Made by a program: the position numbers and the translations under genes
Notes under the pieces: generated by a model
Told to the model about the DNA's origin: nothing
The model's database searches: none
What the model saw: the letters and a program-made list of their open reading frames with translations, nothing else
NCBI RefSeq assembly: GCF_014243395.1
Contig: NZ_JACLCP010000002.1
Span: forward strand, 434,001 to 498,000
Direction: 5' to 3'
DNA: 64,000 nucleotides
DNA from: Winogradskyella flava
GTDB lineage: Bacteria > Bacteroidota > Bacteroidia > Flavobacteriales > Flavobacteriaceae
In this document: positions 35,572 to 44,359 of the stretch, one piece after another
How the letters are laid out: every line of letters begins with the position of its first letter
Numbering within the stretch: position 1 is the stretch's first letter

Positions 35572-36276
35572 ATGCAACTATTCTATAACTCAAATATTTC
35601 TGAAAACGATAAAACGTTTAGTTTCGACAAGGATGAAAGCCGGCATATTGTAAAAGTACTGCGTAAAAAAGTTGGTGACCACTTGCATCTTACTAATGGA
35701 AAAGGTTATTTATTTCAAGCTGAATTGACGCTCACAGATATGAAACACTGCTCTGCACATATTATATCGAGCAGTCTACAACCAAAACGGAACTGCAATT
35801 TGCACTTAGCTGTGGCTCCAACAAAAATAAATGATCGTTATGAATGGTTTTTAGAAAAAGCTACTGAAATCGGTATTGAAGAAATCACTCCTATCATTTG
35901 TGACAATAGTGAGCGTAAGGTGGTAAAGCTAGAACGTTTTGAGAAAATTGTACAATCTGCTATGAAGCAATCTTTACAGTGTTACTTACCGAAACTGAAC
36001 TCACCTATGTCCTTTAAAGATTTTATAAATCAAGACATTACTAGTCAAAAGTTTATAGCGCATTGTGAAGACACCGATAAAAAATCATTGAAATCTCAAC
36101 TCAAAGCAAATGAAAACTACATCATACTCATTGGACCTGAAGGTGATTTTAGTGTTAAGGAAATCGAGCAAGCAATTCAAAATAACTTTAATCCTATAAC
36201 TTTGGGTAACACAAGATTAAGAACCGAAACTGCAGCTATAGTTGCCTGTCATACAGTATCCTTAGTAAACGACTAA
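35572..36276 (+). CDS. rsmE: 16S rRNA (uracil(1498)-N(3))-methyltransferase RsmE
   Basis: 234 aa, SPOUT fold. The N-terminal PUA-like part contains HIVKVLRKKVGDHLHLTNGKG. The methyltransferase part has KATEIGIEEITPIICDNSER, then the knot motifs LIGPEGDFSVKEIEQA and LGNTRLRTETAAI. It methylates U1498 in helix 44 of 16S rRNA with S-adenosylmethionine. It is the third gene after tsaD; its stop directly abuts the stop of the convergent DUF1223 gene. Confidence 0.95.
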   Translation: MQLFYNSNISENDKTFSFDKDESRHIVKVLRKKVGDHLHLTNGKGYLFQAELTLTDMKHCSAHIISSSLQPKRNCNLHLAVAPTKINDRYEWFLEKATEIGIEEITPIICDNSERKVVKLERFEKIVQSAMKQSLQCYLPKLNSPMSFKDFINQDITSQKFIAHCEDTDKKSLKSQLKANENYIILIGPEGDFSVKEIEQAIQNNFNPITLGNTRLRTETAAIVACHTVSLVND

Positions 36277-37002
36277 TTACAATGCCTTTTGGGCAGCTCC
36301 TAAAATATCAAAAGTCTTATTTTCAATAATAAGAATCAAAGACAGTTCATCCTTATCTGTTATAATTTTTGGCAGCGTAATAGAACCTAATCCAGAATTA
36401 TCTTTAAGCTTAAATCGTAGTTCATTAACAACGATATTAGTGTTTATCAATTCCTTATTTCTGTTTTCGCCCCGTTTTACAGAAGTTTTGCGTTCATTGA
36501 TAACCAAAACAGTTCTTATATATTTGTCTTTTATTTCACCATCAACTGTATAACCAAATCTAACCAAACTTTCAGATTTTGAAACATTAGACAATTGAAC
36601 CTTATTGTCATTACTCTTTTTTGAATATTCAGCTATTTTCCGGTGTACCAGTCGCTTATCAGAACCAACAATATGTTCTTTCCCATTGATGACTAATTGA
36701 GGTGTATATATAGTGCTACTATTAAATTTGGTAGCATATAGACTTTGCTTTTCTGCGTAAGTGGACTTACTAAAAGGATCTTTCCAGCCTATATAATCCC
36801 AATAATCTACATGATAGGATAAGGCAATGACCTTATCGCTCTTTACCTCATCTAAATACTTATCTGCAGGTGGACAGCTTGAGCAACCTTGAGAAGTGAA
36901 GAGCTCAAGAACGACTATATTATCTGAAGCCTGAGTTTTATTATTCAAGGAGGAAAAGAAAATTACTGGAATTATAAATAATGTTAATACTACAGACTTC
37001 AT
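36277..37002 (-). CDS. DUF1223-family thioredoxin-fold protein, exported
   Basis: 241 aa with an N-terminal signal (VVLTLFIIPVIFFSSLNN). The mature part begins with VVLELFTSQGCSSCPPADKYL, the hallmark of DUF1223: a thioredoxin-like fold with the CxxC motif Cys-Ser-Ser-Cys. HVDYWDYIGWKDPF follows. Function is unproven; a periplasmic thiol role is the usual guess. It is divergent from the DUF4159 gene with only 25 bases between the two ATGs, so its promoter must lie inside that neighbour. Confidence 0.88.
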   Translation of the reverse strand: MKSVVLTLFIIPVIFFSSLNNKTQASDNIVVLELFTSQGCSSCPPADKYLDEVKSDKVIALSYHVDYWDYIGWKDPFSKSTYAEKQSLYATKFNSSTIYTPQLVINGKEHIVGSDKRLVHRKIAEYSKKSNDNKVQLSNVSKSESLVRFGYTVDGEIKDKYIRTVLVINERKTSVKRGENRNKELINTNIVVNELRFKLKDNSGLGSITLPKIITDKDELSLILIIENKTFDILGAAQKAL

Positions 37003-37027
37003 GGTATTTCTTTTTTAAATTTACATC

Positions 37028-37699
37028 ATGATTACTAAGTCGAAAAATATACGTCCACTTACAATATTTGTTGGAATTATGATGAGTTTAACAAGTAATT
37101 CAGTACTTGCCCAAGACGTTGCAGTACTAAAATACAAAGGTGGTGGCGATTGGTACAGTAACCCAACAGCATTGCCAAATTTGGTGAAATATTGCAATGA
37201 TAATATTGATACCAACATTAATGAGAATATTCAAACCGTTGAAGTTGGCAGTACTGATATTTTTCAATTCCCATTGTTACACATGACAGGTCATGGTAAT
37301 GTTTTTTTTGATGATGGTGATGCTGAAAACTTAAGAAAGTACTTGATTTCTGGAGGTTTCTTGCATATTGATGATAATTATGGGATGGAGCCCTATATCA
37401 CTAAAGAGCTTAAAAAAGTATTTCCGAATAACGAATTAAAAGAAATACCTAAAGACCATGAAATTTTCAATTCGGTATATACATTCACTAATGGTTTACC
37501 TAAAATCCATGAGCATGATGGCAAGGCTTCTCAAGCGTTTGGTATTTTCCATGAAGGACGATTAGTGCTGCTTTTTACTTTTGAAAGTGATTTGGGAGAT
37601 GGTTGGGAAGACCAAGAAGTACACAATGACCCTGAAGATGTGCGTGAAAAAGCCCTTAAAATGGGAGCAAATATTGTGAAATATGCTTTTGAGAATTAG
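37028..37699 (+). CDS. DUF4159-family exported protein
   Basis: 223 aa. The signal peptide ends NSVLAQ, then DVAVLKYKGGGDWYSNPTAL. The domain core has LLHMTGHGNVFFDDGDAENL and GGFLHIDDNYGMEPYITKEL, with several His and Asp residues that may line a site. The C-terminal LLFTFESDLGDGWEDQEVHN is typical of DUF4159. The fold is thought to be glutamine-amidotransferase-like; no reaction is known to me. Ten bases separate it from the small secreted protein that follows. Confidence 0.85.
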   Translation: MITKSKNIRPLTIFVGIMMSLTSNSVLAQDVAVLKYKGGGDWYSNPTALPNLVKYCNDNIDTNINENIQTVEVGSTDIFQFPLLHMTGHGNVFFDDGDAENLRKYLISGGFLHIDDNYGMEPYITKELKKVFPNNELKEIPKDHEIFNSVYTFTNGLPKIHEHDGKASQAFGIFHEGRLVLLFTFESDLGDGWEDQEVHNDPEDVREKALKMGANIVKYAFEN

Positions 37700-37708
37700 T
37701 GACTAATA

Positions 37709-37912
37709 ATGAAGAAGTTTTCAATAAAACATAAAATTATAGCAATAATGCTAGGCTTAGCCTTTACATGTCAATCTATGGGTGAAATAAACTGGCATAC
37801 TTACACTACTGGTATCGATAGCTACCACTATAATTGTGGCTGCTTTGGATGTTATCCAACGCATTTAGCTGTCAAATGTGACTTTAAGAAGTATCATTTT
37901 AACTTGTATTAA
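37709..37912 (+). CDS. Small secreted Cys-containing protein (67 aa)
   Basis: An N-terminal basic start and hydrophobic core (KHKIIAIMLGLAFTC) look like a signal peptide. The mature part of about 45 residues contains the cluster NCGCFGCYP plus one further Cys (VKCDF), enough for metal binding or disulfides. No family is recognised. It fits exactly between the DUF4159 gene (9 bases) and the GTG of the RNA methyltransferase gene (4 bases), which supports its reality. Confidence 0.5.
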   Translation: MKKFSIKHKIIAIMLGLAFTCQSMGEINWHTYTTGIDSYHYNCGCFGCYPTHLAVKCDFKKYHFNLY

Positions 37913-37916
37913 TTTC

Positions 37917-38420
37917 GTGCAACTCACCCACTATACTTCAAACTTTAAAAAGCAAAAACACCCAATCACTTTAGTTTGTGATAACATTACCAACGCACCA
38001 AATATTGGTAGCTTATTTCGTATTGCAGATGCTTTTAATATAGACGAACTCATTTTTTGTAGTGATAATATGTCATTAGGAAAGCGAATGTTAAAAACCT
38101 CACGCTCAACAGAAAAGTATGTTAGGCACAAGATAGACCAGAATATTGATGCCGTAGTAGAGCATTTAAAACGTACCAATCACTATATAATCGCCTTGGA
38201 AATTACTGAGAATAGTAAAGACTTGAGCACGTTTACTTTAGCATCTAAGCAACCATTAGCTCTTATTCTTGGCGACGAGAACTTTGGTGTATCTGAAGCT
38301 ATTCTCAAACAAAGTGATGCCATTGTGCACATTAACATGTATGGCAACAATAGTAGCATGAATGTAGTGCAAGCAGCGAGCATAATGCTTTACGAAATCA
38401 CAAAACAACTTAATTCTTAA
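37917..38420 (+). CDS. TrmH/SpoU-family RNA methyltransferase
   Basis: 167 aa from the GTG at 37917 (VQLTHYTSNFKK). An upstream ATG at 37878 in the same frame would overlap the preceding gene and is rejected. SPOUT motifs: LVCDNITNAPNIGSLFRIAD (motif 1), LALILGDENFGVSEAIL (motif 2) and INMYGNNSSMNVVQAASIML (motif 3). The family makes 2'-O-methyl ribose in tRNA or rRNA; the exact target is not determined. The short length lacks the N-terminal substrate-binding extension of some relatives. Confidence 0.9.
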   Translation: MQLTHYTSNFKKQKHPITLVCDNITNAPNIGSLFRIADAFNIDELIFCSDNMSLGKRMLKTSRSTEKYVRHKIDQNIDAVVEHLKRTNHYIIALEITENSKDLSTFTLASKQPLALILGDENFGVSEAILKQSDAIVHINMYGNNSSMNVVQAASIMLYEITKQLNS

Positions 38421-38424
38421 AATT

Positions 38425-38451
38425 TGTCTTGCTGAATATATTTCAGCATCT
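38425..38451. repeat. TGTCAT-type palindrome, divergent copy
   Basis: TGTCTTGCTGAA, a short AT loop, then TTCAGCATCT. The stem TGCTGAA/TTCAGCA is perfect and the edges match the family at 6907 and 7576. It lies between the RNA methyltransferase and AI-2E transporter genes. Confidence 0.65.
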
Positions 38452-38458
38452 TTGAAAT

Positions 38459-39547
38459 ATGAAGTCAAAAATCATAGCAAATGGTATTCTTAGAGCCATA
38501 GGCATTCTACTCGCCATAGCCTTGGTATTAGTTTTTCTATATAAAATTCAGTCTGTTATTGTCTATATCGCCGTGGCGGCAGTAATTTCCCTCATAGGAC
38601 GACCAATAGTACTTTTTCTAAGACGTAAGCTTAAATTCAATAATACTGTAGCTGTAGTTGTTACAATGGTACTTTTTATTGGTTTACTCGCAGGATTAAT
38701 CGGTATGTTTATTCCTTTAATTGCAGATCAAGGTCAAAAATTGTCACTACTGGATCTTCAACAATTAGAAAGTAATGTTGAGAATCTTTATCAACAGATC
38801 ATTACCTATTTTGAATTTAATAATATCGATGTCGAGCAATCCATAAAAGACTCTAACCTCTTGTCAAAACTAGATTTCTCGCTAATCCCCAACTTTTTCA
38901 ATGATTTGGTAAGTGGCTTGGGCAGCTTTAGTATTGGTTTATTTTCAGTTCTATTTATTTCCTTTTTCTTTCTAAAAGATAGCAGATTGTTTGAGGACGG
39001 TATTATGACTTTTGTTCCCAAAGGCAATGAAATGCGCACCAAACGTTCATTTACCAAGATAAAAGACTTGTTATCGCGCTATTTCGTTGGACTCATCTTC
39101 CAAATTTTAATATTGTTTGTTGTATATACTATCGTGTTATTAATCTTTGGAATTGACAACGCCGTGGTGATTGCCTTTTTGTGCGCATTGTTGAATTTAG
39201 TACCTTACGTTGGGCCTTTAGTAAGTGGTTTTCTTATGCTTTTATTAAGCATGTCTAGTAACCTCGGAGAAAGTTTTAGCGACGTAATTTTGCCAAAAAC
39301 TACTTATGTCATGATCGGTTTTATCATAGCTCAGTTGATTGATAATTTCTTTAGTCAACCATTTATATTCTCTAAAAGTGTCAAATCACATCCACTGGAA
39401 ATTTTCCTAATTATCATTATTGCAGGCATCTTATTTGGCATAGCTGGAATGATTGTAGCCGTACCGGCTTACACGGCCATAAAGGTTATTTTGAAAGAGT
39501 TTTTATCGGAATACAAGGTCGTAAACAAGCTCACTAAAGACTTATAG
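38459..39547 (+). CDS. AI-2E family (PerM/DUF20) transporter
   Basis: 362 aa with about eight hydrophobic segments. Typical motifs: IQSVIVYIAVAAVISLIGRP near the N-terminus, a long extracytoplasmic loop (residues about 85-140), then NLVPYVGPLVSGFLMLLLSM and SVKSHPLEIFLIIIIAGILFG, and the final GIAGMIVAVPAYTAIK. The family was named for autoinducer-2 export, but many members are thought to exchange ions. The substrate is not known here. It is followed 7 bases later by the methyltransferase gene. Confidence 0.92.
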   Translation: MKSKIIANGILRAIGILLAIALVLVFLYKIQSVIVYIAVAAVISLIGRPIVLFLRRKLKFNNTVAVVVTMVLFIGLLAGLIGMFIPLIADQGQKLSLLDLQQLESNVENLYQQIITYFEFNNIDVEQSIKDSNLLSKLDFSLIPNFFNDLVSGLGSFSIGLFSVLFISFFFLKDSRLFEDGIMTFVPKGNEMRTKRSFTKIKDLLSRYFVGLIFQILILFVVYTIVLLIFGIDNAVVIAFLCALLNLVPYVGPLVSGFLMLLLSMSSNLGESFSDVILPKTTYVMIGFIIAQLIDNFFSQPFIFSKSVKSHPLEIFLIIIIAGILFGIAGMIVAVPAYTAIKVILKEFLSEYKVVNKLTKDL

Positions 39548-39554
39548 TATTAAT

Positions 39555-40733
39555 TTGAATAATTCAATTTTAAATATTGAAATTCAGGAGTATATAAGAA
39601 ATAATATTAATTCAAATATTTCCGATTTACTTTTAAAAGGTGTCCCTTTCAATGATATCGATCCAAAAGTAATTATCGAACAACTTGAAGCTAAACAACG
39701 TAGTAAAAAAAAACTTCCTACTTGGTTTGAGACCGAAAACATTTATTATTCAAACAAGCTAAATATTGAGCAGACCTCTTCCGAAATTACAGCAAATTAC
39801 AAAGCCAATTTAGCTCACGGGAAGTCGTTAATAGATCTTACCGGTGGCTTTGGTATTGACACTTTCTATTTCTCTAAGCGACTTGAGCATGTGACACATT
39901 GCGAAATTAATACGGAGCTTTCAAACATAGCAAAGCACAACTTTGAAGTATTAGAAGCTACAAATATTGAGTGTTTAAATACAAATGGAATCGATGCGCT
40001 AAAACAAACAGACAAACCATTCGATTGGATTTATGTAGATCCTTCAAGAAGAGATGACAATAAAAGAAAAGTATTCTTATTATCAGATTGTACTCCTAAT
40101 GTAAAAACATTTCAAGGCTTATTTTTAAAATATGCTAAACGTGTAATGGTTAAAACATCACCATTACTCGATATAAAAGCGACACTAAAAGATTTGAAGT
40201 TTGTAAAAGAACTGCACGTTATAGCTGTTAACAACGAAGTAAAAGAGTTATTATGGATCTTAGAAAGAGATTTTGAAAACACTGTTTCCGTTAAAACCAT
40301 CAATATCCAAAAAGAAAAAACACAAACATTTGAGTACAACATTAAAGAAGAGCAGCTCACGGAGGCAGAACTTAGGGAGCCTCTAGCCTATTTGTACGAA
40401 CCCAATGTGGCTATCTTAAAAGCTGGCGCATTCAATGTAATAAGCACAAAACTAAAACTGCAAAAACTACATAAGCACTCTCATCTTTACACGTCAAAAG
40501 AACTTATTGAATTTCCTGGTAGACGATTTAAAATTGTAAAAGAACTTCCTTTCAATAAGAAAGCATTTACAAAAGAAAACATTTCTAAGGCCAATGTTGC
40601 AACTCGTAATTTTCCTTTATCAGTGTCTGACATTAGAAAGAAATTGAAGTTGAAAGACGGTGGAAATACCTATCTGTTTTTTACAACAGATAAAAGGCAT
40701 TCAAAAGTAATTCTGGTATGCGCTAAAGCATAA
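39555..40733 (+). CDS. Class I SAM-dependent methyltransferase with THUMP-like domain
   Basis: 392 aa from a TTG start (MNNSILNIEIQEYI); no ATG lies nearby. The SAM-binding motif I is LIDLTGGFGIDTFYFSKRLE near residue 95. The catalytic-type motif FDWIYVDPSRRDDNKRK near 156 resembles DPPR/NPPY motifs of nucleic-acid methyltransferases. The C-terminal 100 residues match a THUMP-like RNA-binding module ending in YLFFTTDKRHSKVILVCAKA. Probably an RNA methyltransferase of unknown target. It overlaps the convergent lipoprotein gene by 11 bases. Confidence 0.85.
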   Translation: MNNSILNIEIQEYIRNNINSNISDLLLKGVPFNDIDPKVIIEQLEAKQRSKKKLPTWFETENIYYSNKLNIEQTSSEITANYKANLAHGKSLIDLTGGFGIDTFYFSKRLEHVTHCEINTELSNIAKHNFEVLEATNIECLNTNGIDALKQTDKPFDWIYVDPSRRDDNKRKVFLLSDCTPNVKTFQGLFLKYAKRVMVKTSPLLDIKATLKDLKFVKELHVIAVNNEVKELLWILERDFENTVSVKTINIQKEKTQTFEYNIKEEQLTEAELREPLAYLYEPNVAILKAGAFNVISTKLKLQKLHKHSHLYTSKELIEFPGRRFKIVKELPFNKKAFTKENISKANVATRNFPLSVSDIRKKLKLKDGGNTYLFFTTDKRHSKVILVCAKA

Positions 40734-41133
40734 TTGGTGTATATGATACAATCTGGTTGGTAGCATCAATTTCAATATCAAAAGCCATACAGGTATTCAT
40801 TTGTAGAACAACCTTATCATCCTGAACTCCAGTTTGATTACTCTTTACTGAAAACAGAACTTCTCCCTGAGGAAAACTTGCCCAAGATGTTGTTGTATTT
40901 GCTGGTATGTTAGGTATATCTACTAATACCGTACCATCATTTGCCAAAACGATTAAATCAAATGGAATCGTTCCATTATTGACTACACGAGTAATTGGGT
41001 CATCATCCACACAAGGAGGTTGATTTTGCTCAAATAAAAGACTATCAATCTGAACATCATTCTCATTTGAGTCTGCTGTACAAGTAAATAGTACCAATGC
41101 CATTAAAGGCATGAATCTAAGTAGGTTTTTCAT
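40723..41133 (-). CDS. Putative lipoprotein of unknown function (136 aa)
   Basis: The N-terminal signal (MKNLLRFMPLMALVLFTC) ends at a Cys suited to lipidation. The mature chain has a predicted beta-sandwich look: PPCVDDDPITRVVNNGTIPF, then LIVLANDGTVLVDIPNIPAN and NTCMAFDIEI. No family is recognised. Two Cys residues could form a disulfide. It stands alone and converges with the methyltransferase gene. Confidence 0.6.
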   Translation of the reverse strand: MKNLLRFMPLMALVLFTCTADSNENDVQIDSLLFEQNQPPCVDDDPITRVVNNGTIPFDLIVLANDGTVLVDIPNIPANTTTSWASFPQGEVLFSVKSNQTGVQDDKVVLQMNTCMAFDIEIDATNQIVSYTPIML

Positions 41134-41253
41134 CGGTCCATAGTTTATTAGAAAGAAGAAAACTTTCCTCTTTCAATCAATTTGGGACAACAAACATAGA
41201 AAAGAAAACAATATGCTCGACAAAAAGAATGATTTATTCGATGAAATGCATTA

Positions 41254-41913
41254 TTATTCAAACTTAAAAATCGAAGAATCCGTAAATGCATAACAGACAG
41301 CTCCATCAGGTTTTGATTTAGTATTCAGTCCTGTAAAGAGACTAAATGCTGGAAGAATGAGTTGATTTGAAGCGACTTGGTAGCAAGGTAATTTTAATTT
41401 CTGTTTACCTTTCCCTTTAATTAAAACACCAGGATGTGTATGGCCTGAAATCGTAAACGTCTCAGGATATTTTGCAGAATGCTCATGAATAAAGATAAAT
41501 GGTTCCGAGACCAATGCTGTTTCTACTCGGATATTAAAATCATCCATAAGACGCTTAGACAAGCTATCGTGATTCCCTCTAATTAAAACCAATTGTAAAT
41601 CCTCAAATTGAGAGTGCCAATTCTTAAAGGTTGACATATCTATATTAAACTCGGCATGAAATAAATCACCAACAATGAGTAGTTGTTCAGCTTTGAAATG
41701 AGTAACTAGTTGTTGGAGGCGTTCTAAATCCTTTTGAAGAATATCATCTGGCATGGGTATGCCGTGTCGTCTAAAATGAGCCGTTTTTCCTATATGGACA
41801 TCAGATAAGATTAACGCCTTTTGACTATCCCAATAAATTGCACGCTGATTGGTGAGTGTTAGGACTTCGTTTTTTATCGTTATATGTTCTGTAACAATAT
41901 TCAATCTAGTCAA
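41254..41913 (-). CDS. pdeM: Ligase-associated DNA damage response endonuclease PdeM
   Basis: 219 aa, binuclear metallophosphoesterase. All five motifs are visible: LSDVHIGKTAHFRRHG, VGDLFHAEFN, LIRGNHDS, FIHEH and SGHTHPGV. The family is the fourth member of the conserved exonuclease-ligase-helicase-phosphoesterase set; characterised homologs are Mn-dependent endonucleases. Its start overlaps the helicase stop by 8 bases, so it is translated as part of the same operon, as its last gene. Confidence 0.93.
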   Translation of the reverse strand: MTRLNIVTEHITIKNEVLTLTNQRAIYWDSQKALILSDVHIGKTAHFRRHGIPMPDDILQKDLERLQQLVTHFKAEQLLIVGDLFHAEFNIDMSTFKNWHSQFEDLQLVLIRGNHDSLSKRLMDDFNIRVETALVSEPFIFIHEHSAKYPETFTISGHTHPGVLIKGKGKQKLKLPCYQVASNQLILPAFSLFTGLNTKSKPDGAVCYAFTDSSIFKFE

Positions 41914-44359
41914 TTTTAAAAGCTTGTTCTTTAATACGCTGAATGCGCTTATCTAAGTTTTCGTTACTCATAGTACCTCGCAAACTATCCACTTTAAGCG
42001 GAAAACTCAATGGTGTAAACGATTTAGCGCGTTTTACAATAATCTTACTATTTGAAATGCGTTCAAAAGCCTTTTGTAATCGTGCTTCTTCCAACTGTTG
42101 ATTAAAAACCTCAGTATATGCTTGACGTAACAATAAATTATCGGGCTCATAGTCTTCTAAAACTCGAAATATCAATCCGGATGAGGATTGCAAACTCTTA
42201 TTGTTCTTTCGTGTCCCAGGTTGCGACTGCACAACCAAACCTGCTATCACGGCAATATCCCTAAACTTTCGTGATGCCATTTCAGAAGCGTTGATACTCG
42301 CAATGACATCATCCATTAAACTCTCTTTGCTTAATAAGGCTTCGATATTCTCTTTAGATATTGGAATCGGTTGGTCACTTAGCAATTCAAATCCATAATC
42401 ATTCATGGCAATAGTAAATGTTAATGGCTTAAGCTTGCTTATGCGGTAAGCCATTAATGCCGAAAACACTTCATGAACCAATCTCCCCTCAAAAGGATAC
42501 ATAAATAAATGATGACCGTCTTTAGTTTCTATTAATTCTACTAAAAACTCATCGGCTTTGGGAATGTGTGAATGGGAGTCTTGCCGACTTACGAGAGGGT
42601 TTAAAAATCGTAATTCTCTTTCTAAGCGTCCAGGTTCTAGTGCATCAGATAATTTTAGCCTTAAATAATGACTTAAGTGAGACGTTAAAGGTAAGCGTCC
42701 GCCCAGCCAACTTGGAGATACTGCTTTTTTGGCCTTACTACGTCTTACCAAAACGGTCATATCCTTAATCTGAACCAATTCTAAAACTCGACCTGCAAGA
42801 ATAAAACTTTCACCTGGTTTTAATTTCGAAACAAAGAATTCCTCAATCATGCCAATATATCCGCCTGAAAAATACTTTACCTTGAGATTTACCTCACTGA
42901 CAATAGCACCAATATTCATGCGGTGCAACATACTAATACGTCGGCTTTTTACTTTATATGTCCCATCATCATCTAAAACTACCTTGTGAAACTCTTCATA
43001 AGAACTCAAGGTCTTTCCACCTTTAGTTATAAACTGCAAACACCATCTCCAATCGTCTTCAGTTAAGTAATGAAAGGCATATACGCTTTTAACTCTTTTG
43101 AATAATTCCTCTGCATCAAAACCCTCACCAACGGCTAAGGTGACCATAAACTGTACTAATACATCAATAGTCAACACCATTGGGTCTCTAGATTCCATCT
43201 GCTTATCCTTAATGGCTTCTTTGAGTGCAGAAACCTCAACTAATTCCAACGAATGCGTAGGTACAAAATAAATTTTTGAACGCTCAAAAGGGGAATGACC
43301 ACTGCGACCTGCACGTTGCATAAAACGCGCTATACCCTTAACAGAACCGATTTGAATCACGCAATCTACAGGCTTAAAGTCCACGCCTAAATCCAATGAT
43401 GAGGTACAAACCACAGCTTTAAGATAACCTGAAGCAATGTTATCTTCAATCCAGTTGCGCAATTTCTTATCTATTGAACCATGGTGTATCGCCAGAAGAC
43501 CAGCCAAATCGGGTTGGGCATTCAATAATACTTGATACCATAATTCAGCTTGACCTCTAGTATTTGTGAATATCAGAGTAGTGGTGTTGGAGGCTATAAT
43601 TGGTAATATCTTATCGACCATTTTTGCGCCCAAATGCCCGGCCCAAGGCAACACTTCAATTTCATCTGGCAGCACTGAAATGATATCTAGTTTCTTCTTT
43701 TGTTTAGCGGTGATCTGCGTGACTTTCAAATCTCGATGTGGCAATAGGACAGACTTTGCTTCTTCTAAATTTCCTATGGTTGCTGTAATTCCCCAAACTC
43801 GAAGTTTAGGTGCATAATGCCTTAATTGCGATATGGCAAGCTCAGTAAGAACACCACGTTTATTTCCCAAAAGCTCGTGCCACTCATCTACGGCAACACA
43901 CTTTATATTTTTAAACCATCTTGAATTCTTCTTTTGAGAAAATAACAAGTGCATAGTCTCAGGCGTGGTCAATAATACATCTGGCATCAAGCGTTCTTGT
44001 TTACGTCTAGTTGCTGTTGGTGTATCACCATTTCGAACTTGTACTGACCAATCTAACCCAATATCGTCCACAGCTTCCGTCATGGCTTTTGCCAAGTCTT
44101 TAGCCAATGAACGTAGTGGGCTTATCCAGAGTAATTTCAAGCCTGTTGGATACTTTTTAGGCTCATTCAGATAGTCAATAACAACCGCTAAAAACACTGA
44201 AAATGTCTTACCAAAACCTGTCGGAGCAATAACCATTCCCGAATAACCATTAGCATAGCGTTGCCAAGTTTGCAATTGGAAGGGGAAAGGTGCATGACCT
44301 TTTTCCGCCATCCAATTGTTAATGATGCTTAAACCGTCACTGTCTCTAAATTGACTCAA
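41906..44359 (-). CDS. lhr: Ligase-associated DEXH-box helicase (Lhr-Core type)
   Basis: 817 aa. SF2 motifs: Walker A VIAPTGFGKTFSVF near residue 40, LLWISPLRSLAKDLAKAM, DEWH box CVAVDEWHELLG, motif III ITATIGNLEEA, and motif VI FMQRAGRSGHSPFERS. The C-terminal winged-helix and beta-barrel parts match the Lhr-Core. These enzymes are ATP-dependent 3'-5' translocases that unwind RNA:DNA or DNA duplexes. It overlaps the ligase stop by 4 bases and pdeM by 8, and belongs to the DNA repair operon. Confidence 0.93.
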   Translation of the reverse strand: MSQFRDSDGLSIINNWMAEKGHAPFPFQLQTWQRYANGYSGMVIAPTGFGKTFSVFLAVVIDYLNEPKKYPTGLKLLWISPLRSLAKDLAKAMTEAVDDIGLDWSVQVRNGDTPTATRRKQERLMPDVLLTTPETMHLLFSQKKNSRWFKNIKCVAVDEWHELLGNKRGVLTELAISQLRHYAPKLRVWGITATIGNLEEAKSVLLPHRDLKVTQITAKQKKKLDIISVLPDEIEVLPWAGHLGAKMVDKILPIIASNTTTLIFTNTRGQAELWYQVLLNAQPDLAGLLAIHHGSIDKKLRNWIEDNIASGYLKAVVCTSSLDLGVDFKPVDCVIQIGSVKGIARFMQRAGRSGHSPFERSKIYFVPTHSLELVEVSALKEAIKDKQMESRDPMVLTIDVLVQFMVTLAVGEGFDAEELFKRVKSVYAFHYLTEDDWRWCLQFITKGGKTLSSYEEFHKVVLDDDGTYKVKSRRISMLHRMNIGAIVSEVNLKVKYFSGGYIGMIEEFFVSKLKPGESFILAGRVLELVQIKDMTVLVRRSKAKKAVSPSWLGGRLPLTSHLSHYLRLKLSDALEPGRLERELRFLNPLVSRQDSHSHIPKADEFLVELIETKDGHHLFMYPFEGRLVHEVFSALMAYRISKLKPLTFTIAMNDYGFELLSDQPIPISKENIEALLSKESLMDDVIASINASEMASRKFRDIAVIAGLVVQSQPGTRKNNKSLQSSSGLIFRVLEDYEPDNLLLRQAYTEVFNQQLEEARLQKAFERISNSKIIVKRAKSFTPLSFPLKVDSLRGTMSNENLDKRIQRIKEQAFKID

